Counted from the first letter of the stretch, positions 15,781 to 22,918 are shown. The stretch: DNA of 32,923 bases from Phycisphaerae bacterium (GCA_030432035.1 JAUIHO010000030.1:1-32923), one strand, 5' to 3'. Numbers and translations are program-made. Notes: generated by a model not told the origin, from the letters alone.

Positions 15781-16323
15781 ATGGCCGTCTGTAATGCCTG
15801 CAAATTTGAAAACACCAGCGGCACCAAGTTTTGCATTCAATGCGGGCTGGCGCTAACCGCCGACGCGAAGGGCGGCGACGAACTCACGCCCAACCCTAAT
15901 CCCGAAGTGATGCAGGCCGAGACCGAAGCGCTGCTGAAGCGCGTGGCCCATGAATCCGGCTTCGACCATAAGGAAACGGCCGCCGGACATCGCATTACGG
16001 TTTCGCTCGGCGGCGATCGCAAGCAGCGCGTGCACGTGACGTTCAACGGTCACGACGACGATGGCCACGACATCATCAGCTTTCTATCGATCTGCGGTGA
16101 GTTTGACGCCAAGCACGTTGAAAGCCTGATGCGGGCGAATGCCAAGCTGCTCTACGGCGCATTCGCGGTGCGCACGATCAAAGGCAAAGACTATTTTGTG
16201 ATGACATCCAACCAATTGGCCGAGACTGCGGATTTGCAGGAGATTCGCAAGATTCTGTTCGAAGTTGCCCGCCGTGCGGACGGCGTGGAAGAGCGGATCA
16301 GTGGTGGGAAGGATGTGTTTTAA
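15781..16323 (+). CDS. Zinc ribbon plus YbjN/secretion-chaperone-like domain protein
   Basis: This 180-residue protein opens with a zinc ribbon (CNACKFENTSGTKFCIQCG, about 4-22). After a polar linker it has an alpha/beta domain (about 45-170) that resembles the YbjN/type III secretion chaperone-like fold: HVTFNGHDDDGHDIISFLSI, then LLYGAFAVRTIKGKDYFVMT, then a helix. YbjN-like domains are adaptors of unclear function. It follows the aminopropyltransferase by about 100 bp on the same strand, so co-transcription is possible. The assignment is from pattern and moderate. Confidence 0.72.
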   Translation: MAVCNACKFENTSGTKFCIQCGLALTADAKGGDELTPNPNPEVMQAETEALLKRVAHESGFDHKETAAGHRITVSLGGDRKQRVHVTFNGHDDDGHDIISFLSICGEFDAKHVESLMRANAKLLYGAFAVRTIKGKDYFVMTSNQLAETADLQEIRKILFEVARRADGVEERISGGKDVF

Positions 16324-16440
16324 GATCGACGAGATTTTTGGAATTGTTATGATGATATTTTATTGAACTGCGTTTCAACCATTTGTGTTAATGGTTTAGT
16401 TGTTTGACGTGTTTTTTATTTACGTTTCGAGGATAGAAAA

Positions 16441-16962
16441 ATGAGTTTTGTAATGGTCGACATCGAGGCCGACGGCCCGATTCCCGGTGATTATTCCATG
16501 ATATCATTTGGCGCTGTGGTGGTGGAGCCATCGCTTGCCAAGACGTTTTACGGGCAACTGCGCCCGATTTCAGAGAATTGGATTCCCGAAGCCTTGGCCG
16601 TCAGCGGATTCAGCCGCGACGAGACGATGGCGTTCGATGAGCCCGCAACAGTGATGACGGCCTTCGCCGAATGGCTCGATGTCGAAAGTCGTGGTCGCCC
16701 GATGTTCATCTCGGACAACAACGGCTTCGATTGGCAATTCATCAACTGGTACTTCCATCACTTCACCGGCGCGAATCCGTTTGGGTTCAGTTCGAGCAAT
16801 TTGGGGTCGCTTTATAAAGGGCTTGTGAAAGATATGTCGCAAAACTTCAAACATTTGCGCAAGACGGCCCATACGCATCATCCAGTCGACGATGCAAAGG
16901 GCAATGCGGAAGCACTGCTGCATTTGAAAGAAGAAATGGGATTGAAAATCGGGCTCAAGTGA
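16441..16962 (+). CDS. DEDDh-type 3'-5' exonuclease
   Basis: This 173-residue protein has the exonuclease motifs of the DnaQ/RNase T superfamily: ExoI VDIEADGP (Asp7, Glu9), ExoII with FISDNNGFDWQFINW, and ExoIII with HHPVDDAKGNAEAL (His and Asp). This metal-dependent fold trims RNA or single-stranded DNA. The compact size with no extra domain fits stand-alone 3'-5' exoribonucleases. The 118 bp upstream are AT-rich and include a TTGACG, so it probably has its own promoter. It is convergent with the reductase gene, 25 bp away. Substrate is not determined. Confidence 0.85.
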   Translation: MSFVMVDIEADGPIPGDYSMISFGAVVVEPSLAKTFYGQLRPISENWIPEALAVSGFSRDETMAFDEPATVMTAFAEWLDVESRGRPMFISDNNGFDWQFINWYFHHFTGANPFGFSSSNLGSLYKGLVKDMSQNFKHLRKTAHTHHPVDDAKGNAEALLHLKEEMGLKIGLK

Positions 16963-16987
16963 TCGCCCGCGCGCGGCGGTTGCGCAC

Positions 16988-17734
16988 TTACATATACATC
17001 CCACCATTCACGCTCAGCACTTCGCCCGTGATAAACGACGCGGCCGGTGAAGCCAAGAAGACGACGGCGGCGGCGACTTCTTCGGGTTTGCCGAGGCGGC
17101 TCATTGGCGTTAGCTCACGAACTTTATCGAGCGCGACTTCGGGAACGTCGGCCGTCATGTCGGTTTCGATGAAGCCGGGCGCGACGGCGTTGACCGTGAC
17201 GCCTTTGCGCGCGAATTCGCGTGCCAGCGTTTTGGTCAGCGCGATGAGCCCGCCCTTGGCGGCGGCGTAGTTGGCTTGGCCGAAATTACCCATCTGACCG
17301 ACGATGCTGGTGATGTTTACGATGCGACCATCGCCGCGTTCGAGCATTTGGCCGACGAGCCGATGAATGACCATCGCCGGGCCGGTGAGGTTGACGTTCA
17401 ACACGTCGTGCCACATCTCGCGATCCATTTTCAAGAACGAGCGGTCGCGCGTAATGCCGGCGTTGTTCACGACGATGTCGATTTGGCCGAAATCGGCAGC
17501 CAGAAGGTCGACCAATTTGTCATTCGCGCCAGGGTCGGCAACGTTGCAGTTGTAGAACCGCGCCTTGCGACCCAGCTTTTCGATTTCCGCGGCAACCTGT
17601 TCGGCCGGTTCGGGCTTGTGGGCGTATGTTAGGGCGACGTCGGAACCTTCCTTCGCCAAAGCGAGCGCAATGGCTTTGCCGATTCCACGCGAGGCACCGG
17701 TGACGAGGCTGGTTTTTCCATCGAGAACGCCCAT
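16988..17734 (-). CDS. fabG: 3-oxoacyl-ACP / acetoacetyl-CoA reductase (FabG/PhaB family)
   Basis: This 248-residue classical short-chain dehydrogenase has the NADP-binding TGASRGIG (12-19), NNAG (about 91-94), the catalytic Ser of NITS, the YAAAK motif (about 153-157) and the terminal GGMYM. PhaB reduces acetoacetyl-CoA to (R)-3-hydroxybutyryl-CoA, the monomer for PhaC; FabG does the equivalent step on ACP. QMGNFGQANY and the location beside phaC/phaE/phaR favour PhaB, but the C-terminus is FabG-like, so both remain open. I chose the ATG at 17734, preceded by AGGAG; a longer open frame to 17938 has no support. A terminator upstream (18084-18115) separates it from the other PHA genes, so it needs its own promoter. 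Confidence 0.9.
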   Translation of the reverse strand: MGVLDGKTSLVTGASRGIGKAIALALAKEGSDVALTYAHKPEPAEQVAAEIEKLGRKARFYNCNVADPGANDKLVDLLAADFGQIDIVVNNAGITRDRSFLKMDREMWHDVLNVNLTGPAMVIHRLVGQMLERGDGRIVNITSIVGQMGNFGQANYAAAKGGLIALTKTLAREFARKGVTVNAVAPGFIETDMTADVPEVALDKVRELTPMSRLGKPEEVAAAVVFLASPAASFITGEVLSVNGGMYM

Positions 17735-17947
17735 GATTTTATCTCCTGCGGCGTCGAGCCGCGTTGCGATTCGAAATCGCGATATGACAAGGCGGCATGG
17801 TTTGGTAACCGCCGTCTCGGTTCGTGAAATTGCTTCGGCGAAGTTGGGTAAGCGTAACGCCATCGGCGGGGCGTTGTCCAGAAAATTTTTGATTGGCGAT
17901 AGGGATGCGGAGGGCTGCGTATGAGATGGGGGAGGCAACGGGCGGCG

Positions 17948-17985
17948 TATGAGAATTTGAACTTGGAGTTCAAATTTGCCTCATA
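17948..17985. promoter_or_regulatory. 38-bp inverted repeat upstream of the reductase gene
   Basis: TATGAG-AATTTGAAC and its complement GTTCAAATT-TG-C-CTCATA form a near-perfect inverted repeat around the five-base centre TTGGA, with a two-base bulge in one arm. It lies about 215 bp upstream of the reductase ATG and is far more AT-rich than its surroundings. It could be an operator or a structured leader; no T-run follows on either strand. Confidence 0.4.
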
Positions 17986-18009
17986 AACGAACGATGCCCC
18001 TTTGCTGCA

Positions 18010-18100
18010 CGAACGAAAAAGCCCATCTGCCGAGCGAACGAAAAAAAGCCGATCCGCCGCGCAAACCAAGGGCCGAACGAAAAGAAAGCCCACCCGTGGC
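18010..18100. repeat. Three imperfect CGAACGAAAA...GCCC repeats
   Basis: CGAACGAAAA followed by A/G and AGCC(C/G)A begins at 18010, 18035 and 18074. The third unit runs into the perfect hairpin at 18084-18115. On the minus strand each unit reads as GGGCTTT..TTTCGTTCG, like a decayed copy of a terminator right arm plus T-run, so this may be a terminator that was partly duplicated. Confidence 0.5.
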
Positions 18101-18115
18101 CACGGGTGGGCTTTC
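18073..18115 (-). terminator. Intrinsic terminator of the PHA operon (minus strand)
   Basis: A perfect 16-bp-arm palindrome with no loop bases (arms GAAAGCCCACCCGTGG and complement, 18084-18115). On the minus strand it is followed by TTTTCGTTCGG. It lies about 100 bp after the stop of the SDR gene and should end phaE-phaC-SDR transcription. Confidence 0.8.
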
Positions 18116-18212
18116 GTGAGTCATCGTTAGTCTTTCGGCGAATCAAACGCATGTGGGTTACCCGCGTACGCAAATCGCCTGCGTACGCGTTTCGCCGAAA
18201 TCCTTCAGCCCC

Positions 18213-19028
18213 TTAAGCAGCCGGGTGCCAGCCCGCGTCGACCCAAACCGATCCGCTAACGGCCGAGTTCTTCAGCATGAAGCAAATCGCGTCGGCGATT
18301 TCGTCGGGCCGCAGCAAGCGCTTGAGCTGCGTGTACGGCAGAATGTTCTTTTCGATGTAATCGTCGCCCATGGCGCGAACCATCGGCGTATCGGTAAAGC
18401 CCGGGTGAATGATGCTGCAGCGCACGCCGTAGAAGATAGCTTCTTTGGAGAGCGTCGATTGAGCGCCTTCGAGGCCGGCCTTGGCCGCGGCGTAAGATAT
18501 TTGCCCCTTGTTGCCGGCCGACGAAACCGAACCGATAAAGACGATCGCGCCTTGCATGCCTTCGGCGGGCTCCCATCGCTTAAGGCCCTTGGCCATGCGG
18601 TCTTCAGCGACCGAGGCGACGGCGTCCATCGCCCACAAAATCGGAGCGACGAGGTTGATCGTGAACACTTCTTCGAGCAGGTTGCGCGAATACGTTTCGA
18701 CCATGCCGGTTTCTTTGTTGCGCTTCACGGCGAGTGCGTCGCGCGTGATGCCTGCGGCGGGGATGCAGATGTGCACCGGCCCGAAGCGTTCTTTCATTTC
18801 GGCATAGACGGACTTGCGGAAGTCGTCGTTGGTAACGTCGCCGACAAACGGCACGACGATTTCGCGACCGATTTTGTCGTTGGTTTCCTTCGCCAGATCT
18901 TTGATCATCTCGTTGCGATCGATCGCGCCGAGCAATTGAATGTCGTTGTCGATTAAGGCACGGCTGGTTGCGCGACCGATGCCGCTGGCCGCGCCGGTGA
19001 TGATGGCGTTCTTACCGCTGAATTTCAT
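18213..19028 (-). CDS. SDR-family oxidoreductase of the PHA locus
   Basis: This 271-residue short-chain dehydrogenase has TGAASGIG (11-18), an atypical PAAG where most members have NNAG (about 94-97), and the catalytic set in FIGSVSSAG...ISYAAAKAG. An insertion of about 20 residues precedes the Ser motif (EDRMAKGLKRWEPAEGMQGA). It is not a second ordinary FabG. Its place directly after phaC suggests it supplies or recycles a hydroxyacyl-CoA, but the substrate is unknown. The ATG at 19028 follows GGGGGA. Its C-terminus (SGSVWVDAGWHPAA) has the usual SDR ending. Confidence 0.85.
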   Translation of the reverse strand: MKFSGKNAIITGAASGIGRATSRALIDNDIQLLGAIDRNEMIKDLAKETNDKIGREIVVPFVGDVTNDDFRKSVYAEMKERFGPVHICIPAAGITRDALAVKRNKETGMVETYSRNLLEEVFTINLVAPILWAMDAVASVAEDRMAKGLKRWEPAEGMQGAIVFIGSVSSAGNKGQISYAAAKAGLEGAQSTLSKEAIFYGVRCSIIHPGFTDTPMVRAMGDDYIEKNILPYTQLKRLLRPDEIADAICFMLKNSAVSGSVWVDAGWHPAA

Positions 19029-19141
19029 GATGTGGTCCCCCGTAGCCCGCAGGCCGGTAACCGAGTTCTGTATGTCGTCGAGCCACCCGTTGGGGCTCGT
19101 GAAATCTCATTCGTTGGCGGCGAGGGTTACCCTCACCCGGG

Positions 19142-19164
19142 CCCTCCCCCTTCGAGGGAGAGGG
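19142..19164. repeat. C-rich/G-rich hairpin repeat between phaC and SDR
   Basis: CCCTCCCCCT, loop TCG, AGGGAGAGGG: 9 of 10 positions pair. It lies in the 176-bp gap between phaC and the SDR gene, preceded by a CCCTCACCC motif. Hairpins of this form are common bacterial intergenic repeats; it could protect or attenuate the mRNA between the two genes. Confidence 0.6.
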
Positions 19165-19204
19165 AGTTTCGTCGCCGCGCAGCAACGCATCGCGACGAAC
19201 AAAC

Positions 19205-20308
19205 TTACAATTCTTCCGACCGTTCGCCCAACCAGTCGCAAACCTGCGGCCATAACTCTTTATGGGCGCGGCTGCTGACCGACAGGCCGATGTGGCCGGT
19301 CTTGAACGTGATCGCCTTGCGATCGGTCGAACCGACCAGGTCGTTAAACATCGCACTTTGCCCGCACGTGACCAGGTGGTCGTTGGAAGCCATCAGGTTC
19401 AGTATCGGGCAGGTGATGTTTTTGAGATCAATTTTGTGACGTCCCAGCCGCATCTTGCCTTGTGAAAGCAGATTTTTCTGGAAGCAGTCCTTTACGAACT
19501 GTCGGAAGGTCTCACCGGCAACGGGGATGTTATCGTTGCCCCAGGTTTCCATGGCCGCAAATTCTTCGACGAACTTTTGGCTCGTCATGCGTTCGTAGAA
19601 ACCGATGTACTTTTCGAAGTAGTTGGCCGCGGGCTTCAACATGCCGAACGCGCCCTGCAAGATGTGCGGTGGTGCATTGCCGTAGGCATCGATGATGGCA
19701 TCGACGTCGTAATACTTCGGGTCGGTCCAGCGGATGAGCAATGCTTCGTCGTCGCTCCAATCGACCGGCGCCGCCATCAGGATGAGGTTTTTCAGCGTGT
19801 CGGGGAACAAGCTGGCGTACATGGCGCTCAGCGTGCCGCCCATGCAATAGCCCAACAGCGATACTTCGTCGACGTTGGTGAGGTCGGCAACGGCGCTTAG
19901 CACGTTACGCATGTAACGCGTGACGTAATGCTCGATGGTGAGGTGTCGATCGTTATGCGTCGGCACACCCCAGTCGATCAGATACACATCGAAGCCGGCC
20001 CTTAAGAATTGCTGCACGACGCTCTTGTGCGGCAGTAAGTCGAGAATGTAAGGGCGGTTGACGAGTGCGAAGCTGAGCACGAGCGGCGTCGTGTATTTCT
20101 TTTCGATGTCCGATTCGTAATGCAACACGCGCAGCTTGTCTTCAGAGTAAACCACCGAGCTGGGCGAACTACCGACTTTGACGTTTTGCATGGTCTCCAT
20201 GACCTGCGGCATAGCGGCCATACGTTCCATCATGCCTTCGTAAGTCGGGAAAAACGCCATCGGGCTGGGCGGCATCATCGCTGCGAATGGATTCTGCATC
20301 GTCGTCAT
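19205..20308 (-). CDS. phaC: Class III poly(R)-hydroxyalkanoic acid synthase subunit PhaC
   Basis: This 367-residue alpha/beta-hydrolase has the length of class III PhaC (about 355) rather than class I/II (about 560-590). The lipase-like box is GYCMGG with catalytic Cys about 155. The Asp lies in ASNDHLV (about 310) and the His in TGHIGL (about 338). It polymerises (R)-3-hydroxyacyl-CoA into PHA at the granule surface, together with PhaE, which is encoded just upstream. I chose the ATG at 20308; a GTG at 20335 is also in frame. The gap to phaE (217 bp) is filled with dispersed repeats rather than a promoter I can recognise. Confidence 0.95.
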   Translation of the reverse strand: MTTMQNPFAAMMPPSPMAFFPTYEGMMERMAAMPQVMETMQNVKVGSSPSSVVYSEDKLRVLHYESDIEKKYTTPLVLSFALVNRPYILDLLPHKSVVQQFLRAGFDVYLIDWGVPTHNDRHLTIEHYVTRYMRNVLSAVADLTNVDEVSLLGYCMGGTLSAMYASLFPDTLKNLILMAAPVDWSDDEALLIRWTDPKYYDVDAIIDAYGNAPPHILQGAFGMLKPAANYFEKYIGFYERMTSQKFVEEFAAMETWGNDNIPVAGETFRQFVKDCFQKNLLSQGKMRLGRHKIDLKNITCPILNLMASNDHLVTCGQSAMFNDLVGSTDRKAITFKTGHIGLSVSSRAHKELWPQVCDWLGERSEEL

Positions 20309-20361
20309 CGTTTCTCGCTTCGTTATTCGGTTCACACATCCGTGTGCGCTGTGGCAATCTT

Positions 20362-20389
20362 GCGCTGTGGCACCGGTTTTTAACCGGTG
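20362..20389 (+). repeat. ACCGGTT hairpin repeat, copy 2
   Basis: Same unit as 10818-10845 with loop TTT (CACCGGTT TTT AACCGGTG). A truncated copy, GCGCTGTGGCA, lies just before it at about 20346-20356. Located between phaE and phaC. Confidence 0.8.
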
Positions 20390-20450
20390 TTCTTATTCCT
20401 ACGGGGCAAGCTCAATCAGCATATCGAGCTTCCCGCGCTGCCTTACCGTT

Positions 20451-20477
20451 ACCGCTTCCTTACGGGCGCGGCTCTGA
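20451..20477 (+). repeat. Dispersed intergenic repeat, copy B
   Basis: Matches copy A (1987-2013, opposite strand) at 26 of 27 positions, core GCTTCCTTACGGGCGCGGCT. It is followed within a few bases by ACCGGTT hairpin copy 3, so the two repeat families are nested in the phaE-phaC gap. Confidence 0.75.
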
Positions 20478-20481
20478 CAGA

Positions 20482-20509
20482 GTGCTGTGGCACCGGTTTG
20501 CAACCGGTG
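20482..20509 (+). repeat. ACCGGTT hairpin repeat, copy 3
   Basis: Same unit with loop TGC (CACCGGTT TGC AACCGGTG). It ends 16 bp from the phaE stop codon, which mirrors copy 1 lying next to the WXG100 stop. Confidence 0.8.
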
Positions 20510-20525
20510 TTTAGAACACTCGCAC

Positions 20526-21038
20526 CTACTTCTTCTTACTGGCCCGGCTTGCGGAAGAGGTACGCGTTGACCGCGCCGAGGAGGAGGTCCGCGCCGACGA
20601 ACCCTCCGCCTGTTGTTGTTCTTCCACTGCTGCGACTTTTTCTTCCAATCGATCGAGTCGATCGAAGATGCGCTCCTCGATTCCGCGAAGCATATGGGCC
20701 AAATCTTCCACATCGCCGCGTACCGGCGATTGCATGTTGCTCTGTGCCTTCACCAGAAAATCATCCATCATTTTCTTGAAGGCGAGCGACGCATCCATGC
20801 TCTGTTTCATTTGCTTGAGAAATTCTTCGCTGCGCATGTAGTCATCGCAATAGCGTGCCATCGCGTCGAAGAACGTGCGCTGCATCTGCTTGGCCTGATC
20901 GGTGAATGCCGCGGCGGGTTCTCCGCTCGTGGTCGCGCCGGGCATTTGCGGTGGCGTCATGCCGGCCTGCTTCATGGCGTCGGTCCAGTATTGCATCCAC
21001 TGTTCGGCCGGATTGTTGCTGTTGGCTGCTGCGCTCAT
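20526..21038 (-). CDS. phaE: Class III PHA synthase subunit PhaE-like
   Basis: This 170-residue, mostly helical protein has EQWMQYWTDAMKQAG near the N-terminus, a helical core (FFDAMARYCDDYMRSEEF, LAFKKMMDDFLVKAQSNMQS), a coiled coil (LDRLEEKVAAVEEQQQ) and a disordered Ser/Arg/Lys tail. The core resembles PhaE, the partner that activates class III PhaC; it is shorter than Allochromatium PhaE (about 360). Position directly upstream of phaC supports this. The start is uncertain: ATG 21038 is preferred, with an in-frame ATG at 21053. The basic tail might bind DNA or PHA granule surface, as in some phasin-like proteins; this is a guess. Confidence 0.8.
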   Translation of the reverse strand: MSAAANSNNPAEQWMQYWTDAMKQAGMTPPQMPGATTSGEPAAAFTDQAKQMQRTFFDAMARYCDDYMRSEEFLKQMKQSMDASLAFKKMMDDFLVKAQSNMQSPVRGDVEDLAHMLRGIEERIFDRLDRLEEKVAAVEEQQQAEGSSARTSSSARSTRTSSASRASKKK

Positions 21039-21068
21039 ATTGGTCTCAAGCATCCTTACTTGTTTCGG

Positions 21069-21106
21069 CGATCGCAGTGTATCGACAAGCGTCGATGTTG
21101 CGATCG
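21069..21106. promoter_or_regulatory. Nested inverted repeat upstream of phaE
   Basis: An outer 8-bp pair (CGATCGCA / TGCGATCG) encloses an inner 6-bp pair (ATCGAC AAGC GTCGAT). It lies about 30 bp upstream of the phaE start and just after the phasin terminator, where the phaE-phaC promoter should be. It may be an operator or a leader structure. No clear -35/-10 was found. Confidence 0.45.
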
Positions 21107-21151
21107 AAAAGAACGAGGCCGCGAGCGCGATCTCCGCCGCTCGCGGCCTCG
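21100..21151 (-). terminator. Intrinsic terminator of the phasin gene
   Basis: A perfect 13-bp stem (CGAGGCCGCGAGC at 21114-21126 with its complement at 21139-21151) has a 12-base loop. On the minus strand it is followed by TTCTTTTCG. It is 218 bp after the phasin stop and should separate phasin from phaE-phaC expression, allowing much higher phasin levels. Confidence 0.75.
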
Positions 21152-21368
21152 GGAATGTCACACCGGCATGATGGGTGTGGGGATTCTGAGCCGCCGGGTG
21201 TTACCAAGGTGTCGAATCGAGTTGGCGGCTGGGTGTGAGTCTAACATGCCGGTGCTGTTTAAATACCTGCGGCGCTTACCGGTTTCGCCGATGACGTGCA
21301 CCAACGATCGGTGGTGGCGACGGCAGCCGCTTCGACTGCCGCACGCTCACGCGCCGTTGCAATGCGTC

Positions 21369-21839
21369 TTACTTGCCGGCCTTCTTGGTCATGTTGGTGG
21401 CCGACTTGTTCACGAAGTCCGAGTAGGTTTCCATGACTTGCGTCGCCGTCTTGGCCGTCGTGTCGACGTTGGCCTTGAGGGCATCGAAGCCGGCGGTCCA
21501 CATGTCGGTGGCGCGGGCAACCATGTCCTTGTCTTCGGCCTTCATCATGTCGAAGTTCTTGCGGATCATGCCGAGGCCGTTCTTGCAGGATTCGTCGAAT
21601 GCCTTCTGCGTCTGCTCGGCGTTCTTGCGAACCATGTTGACGGCTTCGGTCGTGTTTTCTTCGACGCGTTCGTTGACGTCGCCAAAGTTGAAGCCACCGA
21701 AGTTAAAGGCCTTGGTCATCATGTCGAAGGTGTCGCGCTGGAACTTCATGCCGGCGTCGATGGCCGAGCGGAAGCTGTTGTTGGCGTTTTCGAACATGTC
21801 CTGCGTGTTTTCCGTCTTGGTCTGGGTGGTTTGAGCCAT
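21369..21839 (-). CDS. Phasin-like PHA granule protein
   Basis: This 156-residue, all-helical amphipathic protein (MFENANNSFRSAIDAGMKFQ, NGLGMIRKNFDMMKAEDKDM, TDMWTAGFDALKANVDTTAK) has the size and Phe/Met/Ala-rich repeats of phasins, which coat PHA granules. A Gly/Phe segment (AFNFGGFNFGD) in the middle is distinctive. The ATG at 21839 follows GAGGA. It has a strong promoter upstream and a terminator of its own, as expected for the most abundant granule protein. It is divergent from phaR, which normally represses phasin genes. Function is inferred from features and context. Confidence 0.82.
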   Translation of the reverse strand: MAQTTQTKTENTQDMFENANNSFRSAIDAGMKFQRDTFDMMTKAFNFGGFNFGDVNERVEENTTEAVNMVRKNAEQTQKAFDESCKNGLGMIRKNFDMMKAEDKDMVARATDMWTAGFDALKANVDTTAKTATQVMETYSDFVNKSATNMTKKAGK

Positions 21840-21932
21840 GTCAAAATCCTCGTTGTCAAAAACCGTTTTATTGCGGGTGTCAGGCCGTACCGCACTGGCC
21901 TCTGCCACCGTTATCCCGTTTGTTCTATAGAT

Positions 21933-21961
21933 AATATATCGGCGGAATTGTGCGTTTGCAA
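21933..21961 (-). promoter_or_regulatory. Phasin promoter
   Basis: Read on the minus strand: -35 TTGCAA (21961-21956), 17-base spacer, -10 TATATT (21938-21933). The start of transcription would be near 21926, giving a leader of about 87 bases to the phasin ATG. The -35 lies inside the first TGCGTTTGCA operator-like repeat. Confidence 0.6.
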
Positions 21962-22084
21962 GAGGAATTTGTGCGTTTGCAAAAATGAACTGAAATCGCT
22001 TGTAAGTGTCTAATATTTAATGGTTTGGGTGGAATAAATAGGCGCGGTGACGGAAATATTTTGGGTGTGAATTTGCGTTTGCGG
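21944..22084. promoter_or_regulatory. Putative PhaR operators (three TGCGTTTGC repeats)
   Basis: GGAATT(T)GTGCGTTTGCAA occurs at 21944-21961 and 21964-21982, about two helical turns apart. A third, weaker copy, GAATTTGCGTTTGCGG, is at 22069-22084, on the phaR side. TGC-N4-GCA symmetry is like the TGC/GCA-type PhaR sites described in Paracoccus. Copy 1 covers the phasin -35; copy 3 lies about 85 bp upstream of the phaR start. This fits PhaR repressing phasin and itself. Confidence 0.6.
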
Positions 22085-22170
22085 CATATTTTAGGCGGTA
22101 TGGGTTGCATTAGCATGGGCAAGAAATCCGATTGCGATACGAACCCCCGCGACTGAGGTATTATCGAGAT

Positions 22171-22878
22171 ATGAGCGATGCAAAACGCCACGACATCACG
22201 AAGTACCCCAACCGACGGTTTTATGATGGCACCACGAGCCGACATGTGACGTTGACCGATCTCTACGAGATCGTCCGACGCGGCGGCGAAATCGTCGTGA
22301 CGGATAAGGAGACCGGCCGCGATATCACAAACGTCGTGCTGACGCAGATCATCCTCGAGCACGACCCGCCCAAGATGGAATTGTTCCCCTCGTCGCTCTT
22401 GCATCAGGCGATTCAAGCCAACGAGTCGGTCATGCGGGGTTTCATTGATCAATACTTCGCTCAGGCGCTCGATGCGTTTAATCAGTCGCGCTCGCAGTTC
22501 GATCAATTCTTGTCGCGTTCGGGCTTTGCTGGTTCCAACCCGTTCGATTGGGCGCGCATGATGATGCCCGGCATGGGTAACGGCCCGACAAATTTGCACC
22601 CGGATGATCGCAGTGGTTCGATGCCGGATTCGGCACAACGCCGAACGGAAGAGCGATCTGCAAGCGACTCGCGCGAGGCGCAGCCGGAGAGCACGATGCG
22701 ACGCGGCGACGATTTAGACGCTGTGCGACAGCAACTGGCCGATATGCAGGCCGAACTCGCGCGTCTTCAATCCAATCACAGTGAGTCTGCAACGAACAAG
22801 AAGGCAACCAAAAAGAAAGGCAAAGCAAAGAAACGCGGTAAGAAAAAGGCAACCAAGAGGGGTTCGTCGAAGCGATAG
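22171..22878 (+). CDS. phaR: PHA synthesis regulator PhaR
   Basis: This 235-residue protein starts with the PHB accumulation regulatory DNA-binding domain: KYPNRRFYD (11-19), VTLTDLYEIVRRGGEIVV and TGRDITNVVLTQIILEHD. A second conserved helical domain (about 72-135) follows: LHQAIQANESVMRGFIDQYF, then ALDAFNQSRSQF. The C-terminal part is low complexity and ends in a coiled coil (LDAVRQQLADMQAELARLQS) and a very lysine-rich tail (KKATKKKGKAKKRGKKKATK). PhaR represses phasin and its own gene and leaves DNA when granules form. The Lys tail is unusual for PhaR and may help it bind DNA or granule phospholipid. The start at 22171 is preceded by GAG. Confidence 0.94.
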   Translation: MSDAKRHDITKYPNRRFYDGTTSRHVTLTDLYEIVRRGGEIVVTDKETGRDITNVVLTQIILEHDPPKMELFPSSLLHQAIQANESVMRGFIDQYFAQALDAFNQSRSQFDQFLSRSGFAGSNPFDWARMMMPGMGNGPTNLHPDDRSGSMPDSAQRRTEERSASDSREAQPESTMRRGDDLDAVRQQLADMQAELARLQSNHSESATNKKATKKKGKAKKRGKKKATKRGSSKR

Positions 22879-22918
22879 GTTAGGATTAGAGATCGTGCAT
22901 GAAAACGCCGAACCCATC

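Noticed and set aside
17735..17938. N-terminal extension of the FabG/PhaB reductase
   Set aside because: The standard SDR N-terminus begins at 17734 behind an AGGAG site; the extension is unlike any SDR.
20613..22013. Long plus-strand frame antisense to phaE and the phasin gene
   Set aside because: It is a shadow of GC-rich codon usage on the other strand; the minus-strand genes have clear family features.
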